Assembly: GCA_037074705.1 (NCBI GenBank)
Contig: CM073590.1
Location: 115,898,100 to 115,962,099, forward strand
Reading direction: 5' to 3'
From: Zhengitettix transpicula
Taxonomy: Eukaryota > Arthropoda > Insecta > Orthoptera > Tetrigidae
DNA length: 64,000 nucleotides
Shown in pieces: positions 23,001-36,419 of this stretch. Below the pieces are notes generated by a model that saw only the letters and a list, made by a program, of their open reading frames with translations, did no database searches and was not told the DNA's origin. The position numbers and the translations under genes are program-made. Each line of letters starts with the position of its first letter. Position 1 is the first letter of the stretch.

Positions 23001-24712
23001 GGGGAGTCATTGCTAGTATGTGATCATGAAGAACGGCGGAAAAATTGTTAAATCATTATCATATGTAACAATAAAATAAATTGAAAAAACTGTAATGAAG
23101 AAGTGACTCCCATTTGCAGGATTTATCAGTTGCAGATAAAAAATTATCATATATTTCTGACCCTCTACGTTAATTTTGTTTTCTACTTCCTTTATACCTC
23201 GACGTATTCATGGATTGCCCTAAGAACCTATTTCATAAGTGCGTTTAGGTCTAGGTTCCTCACTGTTTAGGATCCCTAATTAACATGCTTCCCTACGTTA
23301 CGCCTAGATGCATATTATTACAGTGTAAAATAATATTTCCATTACAATTATTCACAATTATGCATAATTTATTTAAAGTGTCTGTCAGGTATACATGTTT
23401 GTCGTTTTTTTCCATTGTGGATCCTTGTTTCTGAAGGAGTTACATACCGGACGACCGACCGCCTTTTACTTCTACAAACGTCAGTTTGTCCCTAATGGAC
23501 ACCATACCTCACCGGAAGAATCATATACTTGCTCGGCGATCTCGTTAGCATCCGGACACACACACACCTTAGATTGTGTTATTGTTATTTAAACTACGTG
23601 GAAAGTGAAGCTGTGCTCGTTGTAAGCTAACAAGGCAATTAACTAGCTAATGCATGTCCACCAAGTTAATAAAAATGTGCCTACTCCCATTAAAGTAATT
23701 ACTGTCCAACGCACCAAAACAGCTGTGCCTTTTCGTGTTCAGGTAAGTGGCGTGTTGGTTCAAAACCTGGTCCCCGATTTCAAAAATCAGTCCTGAGAGG
23801 CGGAGAGACCTCTAACTACAATCACTAAACGCCATTTTCTCTGTTAACGCACCAACGGAAGACTGCAGAATTTGTAATGAATTTGTTTATATCTCAAGAA
23901 CTTAAAACGCCATACTTCAACTCTTCCCATTATCCGTTTACAATTAAGGAAAACAAGCACTCTCAATATCAAATTTTCAATTTGTTCAATATGGGCACTC
24001 TAATTAATGGAATTGTCTTTTGTAGCCCAATTGAAACTGTTACTACCAAATGTAACGTTACAACTTGCTGACTTCAATTGGGCTCGATGACGTTTCATAA
24101 TTGCGAACGGTAAGCGTGTTCACAATCTGAACCAGCTCTCAATCCTGATTCGTATTGATATCAAATATTATTCCTTTCTTGAAGAATAAATATTTCGAAA
24201 AATATAAGTAAGTACTTGTTATAGTCACAAATTTGTTCCCCCTTCAGTTTTCCGTTCGATTCCAAATTTTTGAACATTCATTCTTACAGTTTCTAATGTA
24301 CAGTGACCAAGGATTGTCTTAGTACTGTAGGGCAAACAAAAAGTGTGTTTTTTAAAAGAAAACTACAGCTACAACTTTCTCCTCATAATTACTAAAACAC
24401 AAAATATATTTTATCCATATTTCTGTTTACTCAAAAATTTGCACATGAGACCAACGTGTCCTGAAATAATTCTTATCAGATCTATTAAAAACTAATAATT
24501 TATTATACTATTTATTTGAAAACGTATAAACACCCATTAACCAATTTTTCATACATTAATTAGTTTCATTTAATTTCACGTTATCCATAAATACCTCTGT
24601 AACTGTTGTGCAGTTTTGGATTTAATTGTTTCATGTGTCACGTGACGATGGCCCTAGAACAAGAACTCAAACATGTAATGAAAAATTTAAACTTCAAAAT
24701 GTTTATATTATA
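23001..24712. other. Non-coding DNA with one inverted repeat
   Basis: AGCCCAATTGAA at 24024-24035 is the exact reverse complement of 24073-24084 (37-bp spacer). Otherwise no gene or family. Frames at 23395-23592 and 23877-24071 show no domain. Confidence 0.45.
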
Positions 24713-24850
24713 TCATGAATAATAAATACAATTATTTTTCAAAAATTCATTTACAGAGTGGCCGCGCATAAATTTTTTGAGCTCACTTTTGAACGCATCT
24801 GAAGTGCTTCTTAATTCTTTAATGCTATCAAGGAGTTTGATAAAAATTTA
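24713..24850 (-). pseudogene. LINE reverse-transcriptase C-terminal relic
   Basis: An open minus-strand frame ending at TGA (24713-24715) reads LLDSIKELRSTSDAFKSELK, then KKFMRGHSVNEFL. This matches the tail typical of Jockey/I-type non-LTR ORF2 proteins, a poorly conserved LPxxI...xFKxxLKxxL segment before the stop. Only about 45 codons survive; upstream it hits stops. It is a dead 5'-truncated fragment. Confidence 0.55.
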
Positions 24851-25369
24851 TATTCCGTTTTTGTCCAATTGACAGAGACATAAATAACTCTTAAGTAAAT
24901 TATTTTATTACATGAATGCATATCCGAGTTGGTACTAAATTCATCCTAATTATTTATTACAAGTACCATCAATGAGTAAGTACATTGACCATAGAGAGTA
25001 AGTATGCGTAATTTATTCGATAGTTCTCTGAAGGATGTCCTAGAATTTACCTGACATTTATTAATTACACGCTTTTTGGTGGAGTAACCCTAAATGTAAT
25101 TCCGTATGCCGTTAAGGAATGGAAGTAAGTCATATATACTAGCTTTGCAGTTGTATCGCTGTAATTTGGCAATAACTATGACTACATATGTTGCTCAGCT
25201 GAGATTATTAATTACTATATTAACATGTTATTTGCATTGAAGTGTTTTACTTAGTGAAATGCCTAGGAATCTTGTACTTTAAACTTAATTAATCATATAC
25301 CTTTCTAATATAAATGAGGAAATACAAAATCGCGTGTGTAAGGTGTAGGATTTTTTAACCAGGTGCAAG

Positions 25370-25990
25370 CCACGAGCTTATTGCAACATGTGTGTTACTC
25401 ATATTTACTCCGTTAAGCTTGGAAATGTATTAGCGGCAATTAGGGCCGCGCTAAATTAGTGCAGCATTATTGAAGTCGTAGAAAAGTAAGTGGTTCAATG
25501 TTCTTCTTTGTCTGCAAAGTGTTGCGCAAGACGACGTGTTAGATTGACCGAAAGTTGTTTGAGCGAAACACGGAACTAATTAAGAAACTTAAAGCCCAGT
25601 GTTATTATCGAAGTGAGTGTGACGCACGGCGCTATATTCGTTGCCATGCTGAGCATGTGCACCAACTCTCCGCCAGATGCCAGCCAAGACAGTGTGGCGT
25701 CACAGCACATTGGACTTGCTTGCCCAACTTCGGGTTAATTAGTGCTGATTAATCCGAATTAACGATTGCGCAATCAATTATGTGGCCTAATGCGCCCGGT
25801 TGTTGTGCAAACAAACGACACGAACTAATTGCACTACGAATCTAATTATGCCTAATTATGGATAGTTCATTATTGTAATGACGCCTCGCTGAACTAGCAT
25901 CTTATCTCTCCCATCACTGCCAACAACTTCAGCTCAAAACGTGGAGGGAAAAACTGATTAACCTCACCAGAATGATGGCAATGAGGGCCG
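25370..25990. promoter_or_regulatory. Strong candidate enhancer or conserved non-coding element
   Basis: About 600 bp of complex, repeat-free sequence. It carries TAATCC (K50 homeodomain, Otx/Bicoid type) at 25750-25755 and a perfect C/EBP palindrome ATTGCGCAAT at 25765-25774. Several TTAATTAG/CTAATTATG cores lie between 25735 and 25860, including a duplicated CTAATTATG near 25841 and 25852. The 65-codon frame at 25555-25752 has no domain. Motif crowding supports regulatory function, but this is inference. Confidence 0.4.
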
Positions 25991-28139
25991 ATTAAGGGCG
26001 CATAAATAAGTGTGTGTACACACAAATGTTTAATGTAACCTCTTGAAAGCAATAGACTTGTTACAGATCGAGAAAGTCATCAGCGTTTCGTGAAAAGTTA
26101 CCACAGAAAAGTTTTCAACAATAGACGGCATAAATAATTCAGTTAACAAATGAAAAGACTCACAGCAGACAGACGAATTAACTATCACATTAGAAACATG
26201 CAAACAGACGGAATTCGATATTGCAATTAAGTAGAAGTAGATACGAGCATTCTGAATTGGAGTCAGACCACACACGCACAAAAAGAAACAAACCCACAAA
26301 AAAACTCTTCCAATATTCCACGGCAACCTCTTCATAGCGTCCATACATTCAATTAAAAAATAAATGCGTGTTCTATTGAGTGGAAGGATTGGACAATCGC
26401 CAACTATTAATCGAATTATAGCGAGCGGTGAAGATGATCGTGAGTTTTGCTCTCTGTAGTAGAGTAATGAAAAATCATTCTGCGCCTTATCCCATTGCTT
26501 GCGATAACTAATTATAAATATCCTTAACTGTATTTGGTTCTGGTGTGCGAATCATACTAATTTACTGGTAATGAGCTATAATTCATCACCTTTTTTTAGT
26601 ATTAATTTGGACTTTTTCGTTTATTAAACTCTTAAAACCTTTCGGGACGCCCAAAAGTCCCAGTTTTCAATTTTTTCTATTATGCATGCTTTTTAAGCTA
26701 AAAGTTCAAGATGTAATCTTTTCACTTGAGAGTATATTAGTGGAAAAATCGGAAGGTTAATTTTTTTTCTATCCAAGGTAAATCGACGTGAGAAAAAATA
26801 CAAAGAAAATAGAATAATTTCAAGATGGCAAATTAACTTTCAAATTTGTCGTTTTTATTTTATATAATATCAATTAATAATTAAATAGAAGCTAAATGGC
26901 ATCCCAAACAATCCAAAAAAAATTAAGTGGTCGAATTTTTTTTTTTTCGGGTGGGTGTTCCGGTTCGCCTTGCAAGAAATCTGGCAACCATATATTTAAC
27001 TGAACATCTGTTATAAAATATTAATTTAAGAATTGTATATCTTCAAAATTAATTACGATAAGTTAACTGGAAGAAATCAAAATACGCAACTAAATCGCAT
27101 AATAAAGAAACAGCTTATAATCGAAAAATTATAAATATATATATATAATATATATATATTTATATGAAACTAACTAAAATTCAAGCAAGCGAAGTAGCGA
27201 GCAATAGTTAATAAAAATTTCAGAAGTTGAAAACTAACACTTATTGTTGACAAGATTAGATATAACGGTTATAAGAGACTCGTTAAATTAACGTAGAAAA
27301 AAAAGGAAATTCAAGTTTGAAGAATTGATCAGGAGACGAAAGAAACTCCCACGGTGAAAGTCCCGAATAGTGACATATAATTCAGAGTACGTATTTAGGA
27401 ACTCATTCGAAGATGACAATAAGGTGAGAATGGTTTTATTTACAAGAACGTGAAAATTCTAAAAATATTAACACTTACTGTTATTTAAGACTTTTTGAAT
27501 CGTTTTAATTAGCACTCTATTTCATTCTTCATCTTAAACGTATTTGGCTTACATCTAAATGTAATATTTCAGGATTATATTTTCATAAATATACTATATT
27601 TAGCAAGACTTCAATTGATTATGTTTATGATTACAAAACTCATAATTGGCATTACGAATTAATAATATTGATGTTGTTAAATCAAAATTAGCAAACTTAA
27701 AACATTCTATACTCGTGTTGTCTCATTAAATTCCTCTTGTTAGATTCCAATTATTTATGGTACATTTTAAATAAATGCAATTAATTAGTACGTGCATCGC
27801 TTTAAAGCTCCTGAAATATTAAATTTTGTATATGAACCAAGTTCGTTTAAAATGACTACCGTGAAATAAAGCGTATATTCGAAGAACAAAAAAATGTTTC
27901 CTAATTAAGTTTTCTCATAGCATGGTTATGGATAACGGAATTGAAGTTATAAATTCGATGGTATAAGTACAAAGAGTTTAATGAGTGTTTGAAAACATAA
28001 ATGTTGCTAAAATGGCGGTCCTTGAGCAGTTACAATAAAGTATGTTAAATGTTTGTGGATAGACTGATGTAATTTATAGCCGTCAGAGCAAGTCTGACTG
28101 TACCAAAAATACTACTAAGAAAAAGAAATACATATTTCA
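25991..28139. other. Long AT-rich non-coding stretch
   Basis: A 104-codon minus-strand frame at 26030-26344 has no domain. A broken AT microsatellite lies at 27135-27159. No repeat family recognised. Confidence 0.45.
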
Positions 28140-28420
28140 AGGAATAGACGCGGTTGGCTAATAGTCAAGTCAGACGTAATGAAGCAAGTAATTTATGGCC
28201 ATTGCAGAGATGCCGTAGACCTAAAACAAAAGTGTCTTAATGATGTCTGCATTGTTGATACGGGGCGGTCCCTTTATTTTAAATTAGGGGGCAATCGTCT
28301 CGAGCGAAATATTTCGGGTGCCGATGTCGAGCCGGTCGGAACGTTCGTTCTCATAGAAAGAGAAAGAGTGCAGTGGAGAGAGAAAGAGAGGAGAGAGAAA
28401 CTAGATAAACTATAACAGCG
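28140..28420. promoter_or_regulatory. Candidate non-coding element with GA-rich edge
   Basis: Contains GTAATTTATGGCC near 28187 and GGGGCGGTCCCTTTATTTTA near 28261. It ends in a purine tract of GAGA repeats (about 28350-28400) of the kind bound by GAGA-type factors in insects. The 78-codon frame (28179-28415) runs into low-complexity Arg/Glu and is probably not coding. Confidence 0.3.
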
Positions 28421-30059
28421 GTTAATATATCAGTATACAAGAGAAGGTCGGCATTGAAGTTTTTTTTCTCTTTCATTTTTCAGGGTTTCAGGAATAGTTC
28501 TTGATTTAATTATTTTCCGGAAACAAAAATTTAAACATTGAAATCGTTTAGAGGATGTATTAGGTCAATATATATCAGCAGTTCAAATTTTAGAAGAAGA
28601 AAACGAATAACGTCTTTTATTGTTTTTAAAGAATCTCACAGTCAATGCCTTAATGGTTTATGTTAACTTTTATTTATTCCTTCAAACATCTGTACAAAAA
28701 AAATAATACGGATATGCTAAAATGATATGTTTAAGCAAAATAATAAAGTATATAATCCCGATTAATTTATCGAGAATAGACTTAAAATATCGAAGATATA
28801 ATATTAATTATAACATTAATGATCCATAACTATGCGGTACAGTAAGTTTCTAAATCGCGATCTATGAGAAGTTAAACCGACGACTACCTCAGCGCGTTGT
28901 TTTAATAATTGTAAAATTTTCCTTGTCACGAAGAATAACATTTTGCAGCATATATCAATCGGGACATAAACGGAATATTTTAAAGTTGGCGAATAAAATA
29001 AATCGTGTCCTATTATAATTTTGTTAATATCCTTCCAAGAATATTTCAGAATAAAACTACGCTATTATTGAAAATGGATTTAAAGACTTCCGATTCTTAG
29101 GAACAACTTTTAAGTGCATAAAAATATTACAAAACTATACACCGTGTATGAGACGATAAATGTTTTTCGGCGCAACATGTGGGCAATCCGCAGGTTTAGA
29201 AATTTATGTCAACTTAATTTTTTTTCTATAATTGTAACATCTATACATTTGTAAAGGTCCGAAAAATTGTATTTAAAATAAGAATATTAAAAAAAATCTT
29301 ATTAAAAGATAAATTATTTATTATTAATATTTATTAAATATTTTTAAATATTAAGTCAGACAGTTATAATTGTTATAATGTTAATATTCTGTTGATGTAA
29401 CCGATGTTATACTATAAAAACTTAACTTAGTACACTACAAACGTTTTGTGATAAAGCATATACATATATATGAGTATAATTACATTACGTAATCGTACAT
29501 CACATACTGCTAGAACTTTTTCCTTTCAATAACACAGAGAATTCTCACATCGCTATAGTTAACGTGGTATAACGGGACATGAATAAATAGGCACGATTGA
29601 TCGATGTAACAAGTCCTCATTTCTTAGAACAGATTCGCTATATGTGGAAGCGATGTATCGTATAGATCAATAAGAGGAAAGTTAGAAACAGAAGATAGTT
29701 TACGACGGAAAAAATTTAAGCGGTATTCAGCAATTTCAACTGTAAACCTGAAGTAAGAGTCCCCACAGGAGCGTAATTCTTAATTATTTTTAACAGTAAC
29801 GAGTAAAGAGTGTATTTTTAACATGCTGTGAGGGCTACATCATGCAGTGATACAAAGATGCGAAATAAAAATATACAATTTCTTTTAATCGAATAATAGT
29901 TTTGTTGCGTCGAAGATTGCGACAGTCAAATAATATTGGGGACAAGTACACGATACTTCACGTGAGAGAGACGGTCATCGGAAGCCGTTTCACACCTATT
30001 GGAATAATGTTAAATTGAGAAGGTGTTTTTTAGCGAGGAAATAATAAGACTGGAGCTAA
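28421..30059. other. AT-rich non-coding DNA
   Basis: No repeat family, gene or long palindrome recognised. Confidence 0.5.
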
Positions 30060-30740
30060 AGTGAAGACATTTTCTCATGTTACGTAAAGGGGAACGGCGC
30101 TTGCTTGTTTCGCAGTCTGTGGTAATTGCGGAATACGGAAATTAGTCGACCCCTAAGTCCTTCGGCGTACTTTAAGCCTCGCCAGAAAGCGGCAATAATT
30201 ATGAAACAGCGGGCAAATATTTTAATGAGAAGGCCAATCAAACAAAGTCTGGCCAGTCGAGATTACTCTTTTTCATAATGGGTCTGGAAACTTCTCTCGT
30301 TGGCCGGCGCACATATCGCTGTTGTAAATTTCCCTTCAGAGACCAGCAAGTCCTGTGAAACGAGATTGAGTTTACTTCAGTGGAATAATCCGACTGCGGT
30401 CACGCGGTTATTAAAACTTTTATGTGGTGTTATCATTATAAAGTATAACATTACTCCCCTAAATACCACGTCTAATTTAAACGAGCGGTCGTATGTGTTA
30501 GTGCGCATCGTGCGTGCCACATGCTCCCTTAATTGTAAGCATTCGCTGTGTTAATTAGCACGCAGCTGTTCCCTTCCACTGCTGCCAACTGCACCATCTC
30601 GCCGTAGGTATTTTAATAAGTTACATTCTTCAAGGATTGTCTTCTTCTCTGTTATCTATTCATGTTATGTCCTCCCAAGTCGAGTTCAATCCGGCTGCGC
30701 ATTCGCTTCGAGCCGATCCGAAGGTGCACTACAAAGTGAC
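30060..30740. promoter_or_regulatory. Candidate enhancer or conserved non-coding element
   Basis: A long complex island with GGTAATTGCGG near 30120, GCAATAATTATGAAAC near 30192, ATTAAAACTTTTATGTGG near 30409, and GTTAATTAGCACGCAGCTG near 30551 (homeodomain core next to a CAGCTG E-box). No domain in the 84-codon frame at 30300-30554. The mix of TAAT cores, Hox-like TTTATG and E-box suggests cis-regulation. Confidence 0.35.
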
Positions 30741-33700
30741 TACACAAAACACCCACGCTTCCATTCTTACGTAATACTATAAAATTAGCTCCCAACCTTT
30801 TACGTACGCCTGATATTGGAACTTATGTACACATAACTGTAGCTTTCTGGGACACATACGATCCTTGATGAAAGAGAAGTGCGAGAGCAGCGTTTAAGTA
30901 GCATTTGAAAATATTTTGCCACTAAAATTAAGAGTCACTCATTTCACAAGTCCCAGAACTGACATGAATCAGGACCATAAATTTCAAAATTGCGCTCAAA
31001 ACTGATGTTCCACAAGTAAATCATGTAGTCATAGTAGGAATGCCTGTAATGAAAGAAATGACTTTTGTAGACATGGTAGTAGACATACATATAAGAAAAC
31101 TGAATTAGCTGTAGGCAGAACATGTCGTAAAGAGAAGAGTGAAAATGACCTAAGTGAAACCGTCTGGGTCATGGTTAACAGAATATGGCAGAAAGTATGC
31201 GGTCGAAGTTAACCTAATATAGAGAACAGTGGAGGAAAATGTGTCTTATAAAGGCCTGTACTACGAATGGTTATATTTAAATGGAAAAGTAACCATATTA
31301 AAGATTAGTTTTGATTTGGGTTCTAGTAGCCTTTTATCTTTGTGGAGTTCTGTTGCCAATTTAGTACTTACGCAGTTCTGTTATTTACTTTCGGAAGTTA
31401 ATCTGTCATATAGTAAACAATTTTAAGAACTACGCCTTTCCTCAATGGATTCCATGTAAATATTTTAATTATCAAATTATTCGCCTTGACAGAAATCAAA
31501 TTGCGTTTCGGAATCACGTTTCAACTATTCATTGTATTTAATTCTTTTTCATTGACGAATGGGTTTTTCTTAATTAAATGAGAAATGTTTATGCAAATAA
31601 GAGAAGTCGTTTGCGTAACTGGTACGTCTATGGAATCCCAAATCTATACGCCCATTGTTTTGCATTTGGACAATGACTGCACGTATTACAGACTCTACAA
31701 AATAGATAATACAACGTGCGTGGAATTCTTAATGGCAAATGATTCTCGTCAGTATTTATAGAAACGTGGATAAGTTTTTGTTCACTGTCACTTAGAGTAC
31801 TACATTAAACATTTTGCTTTACGAAAAGACTATTTGACTGTTTATTTTAAATTACTACAGAAACCAGAAAAATAATTTTGGCCTATATTGAGTAGTAGAA
31901 TATATAACATATGCCATAATTTGAGAAAGAAATTACTATATTCACATTTACAAATATAATTTCTGATTTGCCAAACATCTGATCAATAAAATGTCTATTT
32001 GAATGTCGGAATATACGAAATTAAATAATATTTAGCCTATGAAAATGTGATTGTTAAGTTTGCGGTGTTACATAATTTATAATTTCATAATTTGACTAAC
32101 AGAAGTTTCAATAATTTTATTAAAATAATTACATTTAATAATATCAATAATAATACACAAGTGTTTTAATGGAAATAAATTGATACCGAATTATTAAACA
32201 CTTTCATTAGCACACATTCATAAATAAGAGATAAATATTAAAAGAATTTAACGTAATTAATTCAATAAACTGGAGTTATTTAAGCATGCTAGGAGAAAGA
32301 GATCAACTACGGTTACTCGGATGCATAAGTGTGAACTTTAAAGCTTAAGACTGTCATATGGTGGTGTGTTATCCATTTGTGGCACATTACGAGATGATGT
32401 GGAGCACTGGCACTGGTCAGGTGCTGGTATGGGTAGGAGCTGCTGTGACATCAATGGTAGCACAGTTTCGCCCGGGTAGATGTATAGTAGATCTCACTCC
32501 TTCCTTGAACTGTCAGCTATACGTATGAATTTCAGTTTACAAGTCTTTATCACTCCCAACTGTCAATCTTATTTGATTCTATCTGGCACCTACCTCACCT
32601 GACAACTCTTATTTCCCCGATTAAACGTTTCAAGGACCAACTCGGCTTCCCTTCTTGGATTCGGCTACACTCTTGGACAGCTACAGAGAATCGGAATCAA
32701 CAACCCTGAAAATATGTTTTCTGCCACCTGGCGTTTTAGCTGAACGCTAAATAAAACATTATTACCTCTACCAGCACTTTAGACGCTCTCTACTTGGTTC
32801 CTAAAACCATCTACACGCGACACATTACCTCTACCAATATCTTCCCCAATTTATATCTTTATAATAAACGTAATTACAGAAATGATATAATTTAACTAAT
32901 AATGATACATGATATGGTAAAGAAGCATAACGATATTCATGAGGAAATTAACACTGCTTTGGGCAAACTTACGTGGGTTGTTTGTGACGAACAGAAGTGG
33001 GAAGTAAACAAGCTGCCCTCAAATTTAAAAATGGTAAGTAGCAAATGTTATTATCATACCCAATTCTGTGAATCGCTTGTTTACACTTTATGAAGTCATA
33101 CATGTGTTAGATCAAAGCTTACGTTTCCCTCCATTCCTCGAATCAAACTATCCTGGCTACAGCACTTCTAGATTTGGCACTCATCCATAAATACATCCTC
33201 AACACGTGACGCTTGTGATCTCGTGAAGACCAATCGAGAGTTCTATTTGCTCACCTATTGTCTCATCTTCTCATACGATCCCTATGCTAATGTACTTGAT
33301 GGATTTATTTGCTACGCTACATTCCGACCTACATTTAGACGTCCCTATGTATTATCTTTGACCCATTGTTTGCATTTTACCTCATATTAATTATACATGT
33401 GCTAGTTGTGCAACTGCTTCCTATTGCACGACATGTTAGAAGACTAGGTGTCAAATTATATCTTGACAAATAAAAATTAATTATTTTTTCAATTAAATTC
33501 CTTAAAACAGTAAAAGTTAATCACACTTTGAGGAAGTCTTCCTTAAAATACGGATAACATTCAACACGGCATTACTAAAGCCTGGGAATATCTGTTTGGA
33601 AGTTTGAGATTGACAGACTAGTTTTCCTCTTGTGAGAGTGTGTGTAATGGCTAAGTCCCCTCGCGTTTGCTCAACAGTTGACAGAATCACGAGCGCGGAT

Positions 33701-34739
33701 GTTTGTGTTATATTTAATCAACGCTTGGACGGCCAGTACCCATTCGCCAGTTGTAGATGGAGTATGCATTGAAACATGAAACCAGAATTACTTCAGTCCT
33801 CCATTATAATACTTCGACTTCACTGCTCCGGTTAACAATTGATTTAATTTAGTTACACGTCTCGAATTATTTCAAAGTTCTGAAAATAGGTTTATTATCA
33901 ATTAAGATTAAATATATCATAGCATTAAAATACAACGTCTTTGAAAATGGTAATTGCAGTTACGCCTGTTTAGATTCTGAAATATGCGAGACCTTCGTAA
34001 CTGAAAGAAATTATTCAAATCTAGAGGGTTTAATAAAAAAAACTCATAAATGATAGAAAAGAATGGTACTTGACTTCCTGAAGCCTTTATGACACTACAG
34101 ACTGTGGTTTCTCTTAATTCTTCGCCATGAAGGCCAACTTTAGCTGTGCAGCACGTATACAATTATTTCCTTTTTTGTCTTCGTTTTACACTTCTCATGC
34201 TAATATTTCGTCACAATTTCCAGCTCCATTTCAATTTCCAAATTGATAACGGAAAGACCTTTTAACTGCTTTCTATCTGTATCCGTATCTGACTCAGAAA
34301 GACTTCATTTCTGAATGTGTTGGGAACCTTGGATACTTCATCAGTCTTCATTTAACATACCCTATCAATTATAACGCCAAGGTTTCATGAATCTATCAAA
34401 AACTTTCAGTGGTATTCAAATTAGCTTCTTAAAATATTTACAAAATAATTTGGAAAAAAAATTATTTAGTGAGCGCTTCAAAGACTCACAGCGGATGGAA
34501 GGAACAATGTTATGAGTTGACCCGTATGCTTAAATTGAGATTTTCAAATCGTCAGGTTCAAAACATCGCTACGTTCTATATCCCATTTCTTCCCTTCATT
34601 CCTAAACTTAATTTTAAGCGGCCTTTCACAAAATAAAGCGTGTGTAATATAGTGACCCAATTTTCCTTACCAACGTTACGATTTTTCCTCCGAAAATTAT
34701 CACTCTAGTATTGTTTCTTCACTTAACGAGGCGTCCGGC
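30741..34739. other. Long non-coding stretch
   Basis: Mostly AT-rich. A GC- and pyrimidine-richer segment at about 32340-32860 repeats the phrase ATTACCTCTACCA (about 32760 and 32824) and may be an eroded transposon. Frames of up to 81 codons (for example 33917-34162 minus) show no domain. Confidence 0.4.
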
Positions 34740-34940
34740 GATGCTGGATCCAATTAAAAGATGAAGAGTCCACAGCTAGTGCATAAGTACATTCTTGACG
34801 AGGCTGCAGAGTACTTCCTGGAGAGTAAGGATATTATGAAGATGCGCCTGCGGACATTACCCTCTGAGGGTCGCACCTGGTTGCAGTGCGGTTTGCAGGT
34901 TTCCGAATATTTTAATAGTAACCCCGATAGACGGGGTATC
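34740..34940 (+). other. GC-richer open frame, unidentified
   Basis: An 86-codon frame begins at ATG 34761; its first 48 or so codons lie in balanced-composition DNA unlike the surroundings and read plausibly as protein (ILDEAAEYFLESKDIMKM). The frame then runs into AT-rich sequence. No splice sites of good quality flank it, although GCAG|GTTTCC follows at about 34899. A perfect ACCCCG-ATAGA-CGGGGT hairpin sits at 34921-34937. It may be a transposon-derived coding relic or an exon. Product unknown. Confidence 0.3.
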
Positions 34941-35370
34941 TACATTAACTTGAGCTGTGTCGTTCATCGCTTTATTATTACTTTAGACTGCATCAACTTC
35001 TATCTTATCTTCAAAGTTTGACTTCAGTTAAGGGTGTTCCACTCCAGTTTCCGCTAGCTGGAACCCATATCACCGACTTTTCCAACATATCATTTTTTTC
35101 CTTCTTCTCCTTCATTACGACAATAGTGATTAATAAAAAGAGCGATAGAAATCTGACAACACCGAATTGATCGGTAACAACCACGTTACATGGGTGTAGT
35201 TGATCGTCAACGTAATTGCGTTTCACAAACAGAGATTCTTGGAACATGATTGTAAATGTTCCGTGGTCTTAGCTGCATTCAAATGACTTTCAGATATATA
35301 TATATAACTTCGAGAAGATAACGTATAACTTCGATCCGAAAGAGTCAGTTCATTCCACCAGACATGGTAT

Positions 35371-35942
35371 ACAGGGTGAATCGCCTTAAAACTTGCACTA
35401 CAAAAAGAAGCCGACGTCTTCATGATGTATAAAGAATGTAGGAATAAAGCTGTATACGCGGAAATATATCGGAATGGACGTCAACCGTCTCGACAAATTT
35501 TTGTGAACCTCTTTAGCCAATTTCGTGAAAAAGGCAGTGGTAAATACGGTCTTCCACACACATCTCTGGAACAATCACAAAATAAGTGACAAGAAAGTCG
35601 CAAAGCAATCAGTATACAGATATCACACTGCAAAAAAATAGAACAACTTCATAGCCTCGTAAATCTCAATGAAACAGCTGCATCGTGGTGACAAAATACG
35701 ATTTCTCGTTAACTACTTTCCACTGGACGCCAAGCAAAAAAATAAATAAATTCTAATACGTTTATTTTTTAATCTCAAAGCGCATTGCTTCATTTAAAAA
35801 TTATTTTTTTTTTAAAAAAAAACACTTTCTAATAATAATTAAAACCTGTGTATTGGCAGAATTGTCTAAAATTCAATTATCTGAAAACCACACATCAATG
35901 ACACCTTCCAATTGCGGAGCAGGTTTTAGGTGATTCACCCCC
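35371..35942. mobile_element. Decayed mariner-type DNA transposon
   Basis: Terminal inverted repeats of about 25 bp: ACAGGGTGAATCGCCTTAAA at 35371, and the complement of GGTTTTAGGTGATTCACCCC ending near 35940. The TACAGGGTGA-type end is a widespread insect pattern. The element is only about 570 bp and retains the start of a helix-turn-helix protein (35422-35589), so it is an internal deletion derivative. A clean TA duplication is not evident at the right end. Confidence 0.7.
35422..35589 (+). pseudogene. Truncated transposon helix-turn-helix protein
   Basis: A 55-codon frame opens MMYKECRNKAVYAEIYRNGR and continues QPSRQIFVNLFSQFREKGS. This matches the pattern of the N-terminal DNA-binding helix-turn-helix (DUF4817-like, YxxxxxNxxxAxxxYxxxxPxRxxPSxxxFxxLxxRxRExGS) found in insect mariner/Tc-type elements. 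A stop follows and no DDE catalytic domain survives. It lies inside the inverted-repeat-bounded element, about 50 bp from its left end. Confidence 0.65.
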
Positions 35943-36419
35943 CACAATAGCTTTATTTCTACCCCTGACTGTTATAACAGCTTCTTTCATTGTAGAGAGT
36001 TTACTTGATTTTAAAGCAAAATATTAATTACGAAAACGAATTAATCTTGTCTAATTTATATTTTAACCTGTGACGAAGTACTATAAATTTTATTGTATAT
36101 ATTCACCAAAACAAGTGTTCCCAAACAAAAAATATGTTACGGCAACACTCTTCTATAAAAATTAAATGCTGGCAGACATTTTTATATTTCTTTATTAAAA
36201 TAGACGTTAATCGTAAGTTGTTACTCTGCACATAAATATTCAGGACTCTCCAGAAGAATGATTAATTCGACGATTTAAATTACAAACAAGTTCCTTATTA
36301 ACGACAGGACCTTTGTAAGAAAATGGAAGTAAAATCTCACACCAGACTTAAAAATAAAATTAAGCGCACATAAACCGCTAAACCATTGGATTACGATCTT
36401 ATTATTCTATGGAGATAAA
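35943..36419. other. Non-coding DNA, nothing recognised
   Basis: AT-rich, no motif. Confidence 0.5.

Noticed and set aside
28356..28415. Arg/Glu-rich end of the 28179-28415 frame as a charged protein domain
   Set aside because: Produced by a GAGA simple repeat, not by coding constraint.
34921..34937. ACCCCG/CGGGGT hairpin as a terminator
   Set aside because: Eukaryotic context and no following T run; kept only as a note.
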